Shown: positions 7,936-16,226 of the stretch, piece after piece | Numbering within the stretch: the first letter of the stretch is position 1 | Layout of the letters: every line of letters begins with the position of its first letter | Assembly (NCBI GenBank): GCA_903831255.1 | Contig: CAIKWZ010000024.1 | Span: forward strand, 1-64,000 | Reading direction: 5' to 3' | Source of the DNA: an uncultured Alphaproteobacteria bacterium | Lineage (GTDB): Bacteria > Pseudomonadota > Alphaproteobacteria > Caulobacterales > Hyphomonadaceae | Length of the DNA stretch: 64,000 bases | Notes under the pieces: model-generated | What the model was told of the DNA's origin: nothing | What the model saw: the letters and a program-made list of their open reading frames with translations, nothing else | Database searches by the model: none | Position numbers and translations under genes: made by a program

Positions 7936-10029
7936 ATGGCATTGAGCTTCATGAACAGGCTGAGCGTGCGCTCGGCGAGCGCCGTGGTGTTTCTGATGGC
8001 GAGCGCCTGTGCTCCCCGGCCAGGCTCCGAGACGGTCGAGGCATCTCTTGTTACGGCGACCAGCGAGGCGGACCACCCCGGACAGGCGGTTTATGAGCAA
8101 TGGTGCGCCTCGTGCCATGACAATCCAGAAGCCAGCCGCGCCCCGGGTCTGGACGGCATACGTGAACTCAATCAGGCGACCATCCGTTACGCTCTTGAGC
8201 TCGGTTACATGAAGTATCAGGCGCGGGATGTCCCCAAAGACGAGCTCGAACAGCTGATCGACTGGCTGCCTCAGGGCGAGGCGGAGGACGATGGATGGGT
8301 CAAATCGGCATCCTGCCCGATCAAGCGTCGCCGTGTCATTCTGGAGGGGGCCCCAAGAACGGCCGTAGCGTTCGGCATCGACCCTCATAACAATCGAAAT
8401 CAGAGCGCCGAGGCGACCGGATTGTCGGCGAAGGACATGCCCAGGCTCGAACTCGCCTGGTCGATCGCCTTTCCTAAAACGCCGACCATGCGCTCTCAGC
8501 CTGTCGTGGTGGGAAACACGATCTTCATCGCCGCGACCGACGCCGGGCGTCTCTACGCGCTCGATACCGACACAGGCTGTGTAAAGTGGATGTACGCCTC
8601 GGATATGACGCTGCGCTCCTCTCTGGCCTTCGCCGAGGGTGTCAACGGCGCCCCGGCGTCCATTCTCATGGGCGACGCGGCAGGGCGCGTCCATGCAGTC
8701 AATGCGACAACCGGGGCCAAGCTCTGGGTGACCGATGTCAAGCTGACCGACGTCAACCGCGTCACAGGCGCGCCGGTGGTGCTCAAGGATCGGGTCTACG
8801 TCCCCGTGTCGGCGATCGAGGTCAACTTCACGCAGTTTGATGATTACGAATGTTGCAAGGGACAGGGAGCTGTCGTCGCTCTCAACCTGACCACCGGCGA
8901 CAAGGTATGGACGGGCAGGACCATGCCGGAGGCGACCCCGCAGCTGATCAGCAAGGCCGGAACGCAACAATGGGGCCCGTCCGGCGCCATCATCTGGTCC
9001 ACTCCGGCAATCGACGAGAAGCGGGGCGTGCTCTACGCGGGTTCCGGTGAAAACACCTCCTGGCCTGCAACCGATACCTCGGACGCCATCATCGCCTACG
9101 ACCTCCAGACGGGAGATCGTCGCTGGACCTTCCAGGCGACCGAGGCCGACATCTGGAACTATGCGTGCGGTCGGGGCGGGGCGAACTGCACCTACCCGGG
9201 CGAGTATCACAGCCCGGACTTCGATTTTGGAGGCTCTGCCCTCCTCGCCAAGACCCCGTCCGGTCGTGAGCTCATCGTCGCCGGCCAGAAGTCCGGAGTT
9301 GTCTGGGCCCTCGATCCGGATCGCAGCGGCGAAGTGGTTTGGTCCAACCGTATCGGCCGCGGGGCCGCCAACGGCGGCATTCACTGGGGCATAGCGTTTG
9401 ACGGGAAGCGTATCTTCGCCCCGCTGAATGATCCCAACTCAAGCTATCCCAATCCGAACTGGGGGCCGGGCATTCACGCACTGGATGTGGAAACCGGCGC
9501 TATCGTGTGGAGCTACAAGCCGACCGCCGCAGACTGCGATGCGGACGTCGAACCGGGCAAAACCACCCGCCCGGCCCCGGAGTTCGTGTTGAACCCGATC
9601 GCCGCCCCGATCAGACCGCAGTCGCGGCAGGTCTGGGAGAGCTGGCCGCCCGGAACCCTCGCCGCCGCACCCCAGAGGCCCGATGTGTCGCCCTCCGCGG
9701 GGAGCGCAACTCCGCCGCCCGCAAGACCGGCCCGTCCCTGCCGACTTGGAATGTCGCCGGCTCCTCTGGTCGTCGACGGCGCCGTTGTCACAGGCACCAT
9801 TCAGGGAATGCTCAGGATCTTCGACGGCGCATCCGGGGAGGTGCTCTTCGAGTATCAGACCAACAAGCCCTACCCGGACACGGTCAACAAGATTGAAGGA
9901 CATGGCGGAGGCATCGACAGCCATCCGTACGTAGCCGCAAACGGCACTCTGTTCGTCCAGTCCGGCTATGCGCGGTTCGGAGAGCCGCCAGGAAACATGC
10001 TTCTCGCTTTCAAACCGAAGAAGGACTGA
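7936..10029 (+). CDS. quinohaem (PQQ plus cytochrome c) dehydrogenase, polyvinyl-alcohol-dehydrogenase-like
   Basis: A 697-residue exported protein. The leader ends in LMASAC, so it may be a lipoprotein. A cytochrome c domain carries the haem site CASCH at residues 57-61. The rest is an eight-bladed PQQ propeller with repeated blades such as GRLYALDTDTG, GRVHAVNATTGAKLW, GAVVALNLTTGDKVW, IIAYDLQTGDRRW and IHALDVETGAIVW. The domain order matches polyvinyl alcohol dehydrogenases, which oxidise secondary alcohols and pass electrons to the internal haem. A Pro/Arg-rich stretch around 9600-9745 interrupts the last blades and is unlike the rest. The substrate here is unknown. The 3' end overlaps the convergent GT87 gene by 20 bases. 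Confidence 0.85.
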   Translation: MALSFMNRLSVRSASAVVFLMASACAPRPGSETVEASLVTATSEADHPGQAVYEQWCASCHDNPEASRAPGLDGIRELNQATIRYALELGYMKYQARDVPKDELEQLIDWLPQGEAEDDGWVKSASCPIKRRRVILEGAPRTAVAFGIDPHNNRNQSAEATGLSAKDMPRLELAWSIAFPKTPTMRSQPVVVGNTIFIAATDAGRLYALDTDTGCVKWMYASDMTLRSSLAFAEGVNGAPASILMGDAAGRVHAVNATTGAKLWVTDVKLTDVNRVTGAPVVLKDRVYVPVSAIEVNFTQFDDYECCKGQGAVVALNLTTGDKVWTGRTMPEATPQLISKAGTQQWGPSGAIIWSTPAIDEKRGVLYAGSGENTSWPATDTSDAIIAYDLQTGDRRWTFQATEADIWNYACGRGGANCTYPGEYHSPDFDFGGSALLAKTPSGRELIVAGQKSGVVWALDPDRSGEVVWSNRIGRGAANGGIHWGIAFDGKRIFAPLNDPNSSYPNPNWGPGIHALDVETGAIVWSYKPTAADCDADVEPGKTTRPAPEFVLNPIAAPIRPQSRQVWESWPPGTLAAAPQRPDVSPSAGSATPPPARPARPCRLGMSPAPLVVDGAVVTGTIQGMLRIFDGASGEVLFEYQTNKPYPDTVNKIEGHGGGIDSHPYVAANGTLFVQSGYARFGEPPGNMLLAFKPKKD

Positions 10030-11215
10030 CGGACTTCCCGGTCAGGTCAGCGATCCACTCGGATGAGCGGGATCGTCCGATCCTCAGGGCAAGCGCACCA
10101 AGCGCCAGCGCAAGAGCAAGGCTCACGACCTTGGGCGCATAGTCGCCGAGGTCGAGGCTCTGACCGAGCGCGCCCAAAGCACACACAGAAGCCAGGACGC
10201 CGGCCCATCGCCGGCGCGTCGCCTCGGCCATGTCCGACAGGCGGAGTAAAGCAAACAGGGACCCGATCAGCATCGCCAGAAGCAGAGTGTCGTTTGGCGT
10301 AATCCGGGGATTGGCGAGAGCGCCGACGCCCAGGCCGAACAACGCCCTTTCCCTAGGCTGCAGCCCTCCGCCTCCGGCCAGCACGAGGACACAGGCGCAG
10401 AGCGCCAGGGCGAACACTCCCCATCCCAAACTAGGCAGAACTCCCAGAGAGGTCAGCCCCAGGACGTCAATCCAACCATAGAAGCCATCGCCCGGCTGAA
10501 CGTCGTAAATGAACAACTCAAGCGAGCGGCGCCACTCCTGTGCAAGCGCCCCACCCTCGAGGAGAAAAACGATCGTCGGGGCCAAACCCGCCAGACCCGC
10601 TGCAGCGCCAAGAGCCAGACGCCGCCAGATCGGGATGGGAAGAGCCAGAAGGACCAGGCCATAGGTGAGGAAAACAGGCTTTATCGCGCCGGCGACCGCC
10701 AGACAGACAGCGAACACGACGGGTCTGCGAGGAGCGAACCAGGCGGCCAGACACAAAGCGGCATGAAGAGGCACCGCGATGTTGGCCCAGTAAGGGGCGC
10801 TGCCCGTGACCAGACCCAGACCGAGCCATCGATCCCACCGATCGCCCGGGCCGCCACGTCGAATGAAAGCGGCCCAAAGCAGGTAGCCGAACGCTGCGAA
10901 GAAGACGCTCAGATAGACCCCGCGCCAAAGCTCCGGCCCCAGCGTCGCCGAGATGGCTGCAAACCCCTCGGCGATCGAAGGCAGATAGACAAATCCCGAG
11001 GGCTTCATGCCAGGGCAGGTCGCCGCCGGATCATAGATGGGCAAGCCTTGCAGAAAGCGCTGCCCCGCGCATTCCACCGCCTCGAAATCGGAAAACCAGT
11101 GACTTCCCCGAAGGAACCGGCTCAACACCCCTGTTGTCAGAGGAGCGAGAAGACACACAGCCAGCGCCGCCTTCATCCAGCCGGACCGGTCGCTCCATCT
11201 GTCCTGCACGCCCAT
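10010..11215 (-). CDS. GT87/DUF2029-like membrane glycosyltransferase
   Basis: A polytopic membrane protein of about 401 residues with roughly ten hydrophobic helices. The DUF2029 (GT87) pattern is seen: a first helix, then a periplasmic loop DFEAVECAGQRFLQGLPIYDP (acidic pair early), SGFVYLPS, and later the NPRITPNDTLLL turn. Family members transfer mannose or arabinose from polyprenyl-phosphate donors. I prefer the ATG at 11215, although a TTG at 11233 lies upstream. The start at 11215 falls eight bases after the purA stop, so the pair is probably co-transcribed. Confidence 0.75.
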   Translation of the reverse strand: MGVQDRWSDRSGWMKAALAVCLLAPLTTGVLSRFLRGSHWFSDFEAVECAGQRFLQGLPIYDPAATCPGMKPSGFVYLPSIAEGFAAISATLGPELWRGVYLSVFFAAFGYLLWAAFIRRGGPGDRWDRWLGLGLVTGSAPYWANIAVPLHAALCLAAWFAPRRPVVFAVCLAVAGAIKPVFLTYGLVLLALPIPIWRRLALGAAAGLAGLAPTIVFLLEGGALAQEWRRSLELFIYDVQPGDGFYGWIDVLGLTSLGVLPSLGWGVFALALCACVLVLAGGGGLQPRERALFGLGVGALANPRITPNDTLLLAMLIGSLFALLRLSDMAEATRRRWAGVLASVCALGALGQSLDLGDYAPKVVSLALALALGALALRIGRSRSSEWIADLTGKSVSPSSV

Positions 11216-11222
11216 GGATACT

Positions 11223-12515
11223 TCACTTCTCAAAAGGATCGCGCATCAGGATGACATCCTCGCGCTCGGGTGAGGTCGACAATAGAGCCACCGGCTTGCC
11301 AACCAGTTCTTCGAGCCGCCGGACATACTTAACCGCCTCTCCGGGCAACTGAGTCCAGCTCCTCGCCCCATGCGTCGACCCGGACCAGCCCCGAACCGTC
11401 TCATAGACCGGCTCAAGGCGAGACTGATCCGTCATGCCCGATGGAAAGCGATCGATCAGAACCCCATCGAGGCGGTAGTGTGTGCAAATCCGAATTTCTT
11501 CAAAGCCGTCGAGAACATCGAGCTTTGTAAGAGCCAGCCCGTTCACGCCAGACACCGCGCACGCCTGCCTGACCATCACGGCATCGAACCATCCGCAGCG
11601 ACGGGCGCGACCTGTGTTGGTGCCGAACTCCCGTCCCCTCTCCCCAAGCCGGCGACCCACGTCATTGTCCTGCTCGGTCGGGAACGGTCCTCCGCCAACC
11701 CGGGTCGTGTAAGCCTTCACAAGCCCAAGGACATAATTGATCGCCCCTGGACCCACGCCTGATCCTGCAGCCGCCTGTCCGGACACCACATTAGACGATG
11801 TGACGAAGGGATAGGTGCCATGATCAACATCGAGCATGACGCCCTGGGCCCCTTCAAAGAGAATTCGCCTGCCCAGGCGCACCGCCTGATCAAGACGGTC
11901 CCAAACCGGCTTGGAATATCCGAGAATGCGGGGCGCAATCGCAAGAAGATCCGCCTTCAGGGCGCTTCCGTCCGGCTCGGGAAGCCCCAGCCCGACCCTG
12001 AGGGGGCGATGATGGGCGAGGAGACGATCCAGCTTAAGATCCAGCGCTGCCGGGTCGGCAAGGTCCGCCACCCGGATCGCGCGGCGACCAACCTTGTCTT
12101 CGTAGGCAGGGCCGATCCCCCGTCGGGTGGTGCCGATCTGAGCGTCGCCCGCCGCCTGCTCGCGCGCCGCATCGATGTCCTTGTGCCAGGGCAGAATAAG
12201 GCAGGCGTTGTCAGCGAGCAGAAGATCGTCCTCAGTAAGGGTGACGCCCTCCGCCGCGATCGCGTCAATCTCGGCGAGAAGGTGCCAGGGGTCGACCACG
12301 ACGCCGTTGCCGATGATCGAAAGCTTGCCGCCCCGAACCACGCCTGAAGGCAAGAGATTGAGCTTGAAAACCCGACCGTCGATCACAAGGGTATGACCCG
12401 CGTTGTGACCGCCCTGAAAGCGGACCACCACATCCGCGCGACTGGACAGCCAGTCGACGATCTTGCCCTTTCCTTCATCGCCCCACTGCGCTCCGACGAC
12501 GACGACACCGGCCAT
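11223..12515 (-). CDS. purA: adenylosuccinate synthetase
   Basis: A 430-residue enzyme, normal for the family, that joins IMP and aspartate with GTP hydrolysis in AMP synthesis. The N-terminal GTP loop [11 protein letters not shown] and the IMP site [10 protein letters not shown] are intact, as are [32 protein letters not shown] and the aspartate loop VGGGPFPTE. It starts with ATG at 12515 and runs toward the GT87 gene, with which it nearly overlaps. Confidence 0.98.
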   Translation of the reverse strand: MAGVVVVGAQWGDEGKGKIVDWLSSRADVVVRFQGGHNAGHTLVIDGRVFKLNLLPSGVVRGGKLSIIGNGVVVDPWHLLAEIDAIAAEGVTLTEDDLLLADNACLILPWHKDIDAAREQAAGDAQIGTTRRGIGPAYEDKVGRRAIRVADLADPAALDLKLDRLLAHHRPLRVGLGLPEPDGSALKADLLAIAPRILGYSKPVWDRLDQAVRLGRRILFEGAQGVMLDVDHGTYPFVTSSNVVSGQAAAGSGVGPGAINYVLGLVKAYTTRVGGGPFPTEQDNDVGRRLGERGREFGTNTGRARRCGWFDAVMVRQACAVSGVNGLALTKLDVLDGFEEIRICTHYRLDGVLIDRFPSGMTDQSRLEPVYETVRGWSGSTHGARSWTQLPGEAVKYVRRLEELVGKPVALLSTSPEREDVILMRDPFEK

Positions 12516-12726
12516 TGGCTATCCCCTTTTCCGATGCGCGGGCGCGCTGGAAATGCGGGCGCAAAGGACACCAGCCGGGTCAAGCGCGCAAGCCAAAATC
12601 CATCTCCCGCCTCTCGATCGCAGCCCGCTACGGGCCGCTCGCCGACCTTCTGGGCCGTCAGGAAGAGATTGCCTCAGACATCGCCCTCGTGAAACACTCC
12701 ACTCCCAACTGCGGAGCATTGCCGAC

Positions 12727-13479
12727 ATGACCCATCTGGCTCTTGTGACGGGAGGCGCTCGTCGTCTGGGCCGGGCGATTGCGCTGCGTCTGGCGCGGGA
12801 AGGATGCGACATCGCGCTCCATTACCGAAGCTCGGAAGAAGAAGCGCAGGAGACAGCCAGCGACATTCGCCTGCTCGGAAGGCGGGCCGAGCTGTTCTGC
12901 TTCGATCTGAGCGAGGAAAATGAGCTTCAGACGGCCTATGGGACCATCGGAGCCCGCTTCGGCCGAGCGCCGAATATCCTGATCAATTCCGCGTCGATCT
13001 TCGAGTGGGACGACCTGTCGTCCGTGTCCGGCGCCAGTCTCCAGCGACACTTCGAGACCAACCTCTTTGCGCCCGTGCTTCTGACCCGCCTCCTCGCCTC
13101 CCATGCGGCCCCGGATGCACGGGGGGCCGTGATCAACCTTCTCGATCAGAAGCTGTTCAATCCGAACCGGGATCACCTGGCTTACACCCTGTCCAAGTAC
13201 GCGTTGCAGGGCTTCACCACGCTGATGGCCCGGGAACTGGCGCCCCGCTTCCGCGTCTGCGCTATCGCGCCTGGCCTGACGCTGCCTGGACCGGGGAGCG
13301 CCGGCGAACGGTTTGACACCCTCCACGACCAGACGCCCCTCAAACGCGGCGCAAGAGCTGAAGACATCGCGGATGCGGCGGCGTTCCTGCTCAGAAGCGA
13401 AGCTATTACAGGCCAGACGCTGATCGTGGACGGAGGATCCCATTTGAGCCCTTCCGAACGCGACTTCGCCTTCCAGTGA
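12727..13479 (+). CDS. FolM/PTR1-like short-chain dehydrogenase (putative pteridine reductase)
   Basis: A 250-residue SDR. The cofactor loop TGGARRLG fits the TGxxxRxG pattern that marks pteridine reductases and FolM (dihydromonapterin reductase) instead of the usual TGxxxGxG. The segment HYRSSEEEA matches a preference for NADPH, and catalytic Y153 and K157 are in YTLSK. The ATG at 12727 follows purA divergently. The gene downstream belongs to the pterin-synthase family, which strengthens a pterin role: reduction of a dihydropterin to the tetrahydro form. Ordinary SDR function with another substrate cannot be ruled out. Confidence 0.8.
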   Translation: MTHLALVTGGARRLGRAIALRLAREGCDIALHYRSSEEEAQETASDIRLLGRRAELFCFDLSEENELQTAYGTIGARFGRAPNILINSASIFEWDDLSSVSGASLQRHFETNLFAPVLLTRLLASHAAPDARGAVINLLDQKLFNPNRDHLAYTLSKYALQGFTTLMARELAPRFRVCAIAPGLTLPGPGSAGERFDTLHDQTPLKRGARAEDIADAAAFLLRSEAITGQTLIVDGGSHLSPSERDFAFQ

Positions 13480-13588
13480 ACAAGGAAGCCGGGTTCGCAT
13501 TGCCGGGATCGGCGCAAGGATGTATGCGAACCCCCGTCGATCCCGCCTGCCTTCCCGTTTGGTTCCGGCGGATACAGAGCGCAGGACC

Positions 13589-13951
13589 ATGTTCGAAGTT
13601 TCCGTCTCCGGCTCGTTTGAAGCCAGTCATTTCATCGAGGCTGAGGGCGCTTCGCGAGACTATCGCCGCGTGCACGGTCATTCCTTTGTCGTCCTGGCGG
13701 CGGTGAGGGGACCAGCGCCCTCCTCTGACGGCTGGATCCTTGACCTTGGGGTCTTCGAGACGGCTCTCAGGGAGACGCTCAGCGAGCTGGATCACAGATT
13801 GCTCAACGACGTACCCGGACTGGAGCGTCCGACATTTGAAAACATCCTCATGTGGATCGAAGCCCGACTGAAGGAGAAGGGGTTCACCCCGTCTCGTCTT
13901 GAAATCGAGCGCCCCACCGTTCGCCAGAAGGCGGTCTATATCCCCGGATGA
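13589..13951 (+). CDS. 6-pyruvoyltetrahydropterin synthase/QueD-family protein, atypical active site
   Basis: A 120-residue T-fold protein. The zinc ligands are kept: H14 in FEASHF and H29/H31 in RVHGHSF. The segments GWILDLGVFETAL, LDHRLLNDVPGLERPTFEN and IEARLKEKG align well with QueD. Two residues used for catalysis in QueD are not where expected: the cysteine four places before HGH is Y25 here, and the C-terminal KET glutamate position reads RPT. I chose the ATG at 13589 (after GCAGGACC) because it starts at the first strand. The 110-base gap to the FolM-like SDR suggests joint function in pterin metabolism rather than queuosine synthesis. Confidence 0.78.
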   Translation: MFEVSVSGSFEASHFIEAEGASRDYRRVHGHSFVVLAAVRGPAPSSDGWILDLGVFETALRETLSELDHRLLNDVPGLERPTFENILMWIEARLKEKGFTPSRLEIERPTVRQKAVYIPG

Positions 13952-13978
13952 CGGTCCCGAGGGGTTGTCTGCTGGCGG

Positions 13979-15862
13979 TCATCGACCTCGCTCAGCAGCC
14001 TCCATCGCCTCACCCGCCGCCAGCCACTCAGTCTCAGCTTCCTCGAGACGCAGCTGAGCCTTCGCCCGAGCCTTGAGCCTGGCCTCAGCATCCGCTTTTC
14101 GCGCGTAGATCGCCGGATCCGCCAACTCTCTGTCGAGCCCCTCCAGAACAGAGCGAGCCTTTTCAATCTCCAGTTCGGCGGCCTCCAGACGCATGCGGAC
14201 CTTGTTGGAAGGCTTCGTGGGCGCAGTCGACCCGGAACGGGAGGACTGCGGCTTCTTCGCCGCTGAAGCGGATGCATCAGGCTGACGATCGGCCGCCAGG
14301 ACAAGCGCCTTGTAGTCCGCGATATCGCCTTCATAGGGAGAGGCGCGGCCATCCTTCACAAGCCACAGTCGGTCGGCGGTCGCTTCGGCCAGATAGGTGT
14401 CGTGCGTGATCAGCAGAACCGCTCCGCTGAAGTCGTTCAGGGCGTAAATGAGCGCCTCGCGGCTATCGATATCAAGGTGGCTGGTCGGCTCATCGAGGAT
14501 AAGGATGTGAGGTTTGCGATAGGTCGTCAGGCCGAGCAGAAGGCGGACTTTTTCGCCCCCTGACAGGTTTTCCACACGCGTTTCGACCTTTTCAGGTCCA
14601 AAACCGAACTGAGCGGCAACGGCCCTCACCTGCGCCTGACCGGCTTCGGGCATGAGATCGCGAACGTGATCGAGGACATTCTCGCCCTCGCGAAGCTCAT
14701 CGAGCTGATCCTGACTGAAATACCCGATCCTCAGGTTTCGCGAGGCTCGCCGGCCTCCCGACAGAAGAGCCAGTCGCTGGGCGATCGACTTGACCAGGGT
14801 CGTCTTACCCTGCCCGTTAGCCCCGACAATGGCTATGCGATCATCCATGTCGAGACGAAGGCTGACATGGCGAAGGATCGCCCGCCCCGAAGCATAGCCA
14901 AGGTCAGCTCCTTCAAGCTCCAGAATCGGAGAAGCGAGCTCTTCAGGATCTCCGAAACGAAACGGCGTGGTGCGCTCGGCGAGCGGAAGGGTGATCTCCT
15001 GCATCTTCTCCAGCATCTTGACCCGGCTCTGGGCCTGGCGGGCCTTGGAGGCCTTGGCCCGGAAGCGATCGACAAACGCCTGCAGATGGGCGCGCTCCGC
15101 ATCCTGCTTGGCTTTCTGACTCTCGAGCTGCGCCGAGCGCTCGGCCCGACGACGGAGGTAGGCGTCATAGCCACCGGGATAAAGCGCGAGCTTCGTCTGT
15201 TCGAGCGCAAGGATGTGGGTGACAGACCGGTTGAGCAGATCCCGGTCGTGACTGACGATCACCACCGTATGGGGATATTTTCGGAGGTAAACTTCGAGCC
15301 AAGCTGCGCCCTCGAGATCAAGATAGTTGGTCGGCTCATCCAGAAGAAGAAGGTCAGGCTGAGAAAACAGAACCCCGCCCAGGGCGGCCCTCATGCGCCA
15401 TCCGCCAGAGAACTCCCGGCAAGGCCTCGCAAGGTCGCCCTGGGAAAATCCAAGGCCGACCAGTATCTCCGAGGCCCGCGCTTCCGCCGAATACGCGTCG
15501 ATATCTGCGAGGCGGGTGTAGATCTCGCCAATCCGCATAGGATCCTCGGCGGTCTCGGCTTCCTTCATGAGGGCCGTGCGCTCCACATCGGACGCCAGCA
15601 CCACATCGAGAAGTGTCTCATCCGAGGGCGCGACCTCCTGGGCCACAAATCCCATGCGGGCCCCTCGATTGATGCGGATCGTTCCGTCCCGCCGCCCCTC
15701 CCCTTTCGCGAGATCCTCGCGGATCAAACGCAGGAGCGTCGACTTTCCTGTGCCGTTACGCCCCACAAGGCCCACTTTCCAACCGTCCGCAATCTGGGCT
15801 GAGGCCTGCTGAAACAGAGGCCTGCCGTCGATCCGAAAGGTTAGATCGTTGATCTGAAGCAT
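13979..15862 (-). CDS. ABC-F family ATPase (Uup-like)
   Basis: A 627-residue soluble protein with two ABC ATPase domains and no membrane segment, the layout of ribosome-associated ABC-F factors. Domain 1 has Walker A GRNGTGKST, signature SGGWRMR and Walker B LLLLDEPTNYLD; domain 2 has GANGQGKTT, LSGGEKVRL and LILDEPTSHLD. A charged inter-domain linker spans about residues 235-300, and the last 80 residues form a coiled coil (LEAAELEIEKARSVLEGL) as in Uup. Such proteins act on the E site of stalled ribosomes. Start ATG at 15862; convergent with the PTPS-like gene. Confidence 0.9.
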   Translation of the reverse strand: MLQINDLTFRIDGRPLFQQASAQIADGWKVGLVGRNGTGKSTLLRLIREDLAKGEGRRDGTIRINRGARMGFVAQEVAPSDETLLDVVLASDVERTALMKEAETAEDPMRIGEIYTRLADIDAYSAEARASEILVGLGFSQGDLARPCREFSGGWRMRAALGGVLFSQPDLLLLDEPTNYLDLEGAAWLEVYLRKYPHTVVIVSHDRDLLNRSVTHILALEQTKLALYPGGYDAYLRRRAERSAQLESQKAKQDAERAHLQAFVDRFRAKASKARQAQSRVKMLEKMQEITLPLAERTTPFRFGDPEELASPILELEGADLGYASGRAILRHVSLRLDMDDRIAIVGANGQGKTTLVKSIAQRLALLSGGRRASRNLRIGYFSQDQLDELREGENVLDHVRDLMPEAGQAQVRAVAAQFGFGPEKVETRVENLSGGEKVRLLLGLTTYRKPHILILDEPTSHLDIDSREALIYALNDFSGAVLLITHDTYLAEATADRLWLVKDGRASPYEGDIADYKALVLAADRQPDASASAAKKPQSSRSGSTAPTKPSNKVRMRLEAAELEIEKARSVLEGLDRELADPAIYARKADAEARLKARAKAQLRLEEAETEWLAAGEAMEAAERGR

Positions 15863-16226
15863 AAGCCGGGTCCGAGTTCAGGTTCACAGACGGCCGAAGA
15901 GGCGGTCCAGGCGATCATCTCGCCGCCCCGGGCCGGCCGTATCGGGCGGGATGGACGCGGGGCTGTCCTCGCCAGAGGGCGGGCGACTTCAGTCCGATCC
16001 AGCCGATCAAATCTCCGACGGGCGATACACATGTTACAGGGAAATTCCAGATATATTTGTCGTGCGCAGCCCTTTACTCCGCCGTGGCGGCGGAGGAAGT
16101 TCCGCGCCGAATAGACAGGAAGGCCGAAGTCCTCACAGGAACCGACGGGAAGCGCCGCACCCCCTCTTCAGGGTCGATCGTTCCCTCTCCGGGCCGCAAG
16201 GCGACCAGCCACGGACAGAACCCAGA
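15863..16226. other. intergenic region between divergent ABC-F and permease genes
   Basis: These 364 bases carry the promoters of two divergent genes. No convincing open frame is seen. An AT-rich patch with TATATT at 16052-16057 could be a -10 element for the permease, but I found no clear -35. I looked for a ydaO-type c-di-AMP riboswitch, which precedes kimA in Bacillus, and saw no recognisable one. Confidence 0.4.

Noticed and set aside
7867-9384. Long antisense open frame (505 codons) opposite the PQQ dehydrogenase
   Set aside because: No motif or start context; the sense strand encodes clear PQQ blades. Such frames are common in G+C-rich coding DNA.
14666-15802. Open frame of 378 codons antisense to the ABC-F gene
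   Set aside because: The opposite strand carries both ATPase domains with all motifs; the antisense translation has no recognisable domain.
15863-16226. c-di-AMP (ydaO) riboswitch before the KimA-like gene
   Set aside because: No matching conserved blocks or pseudoknot arms could be picked out.
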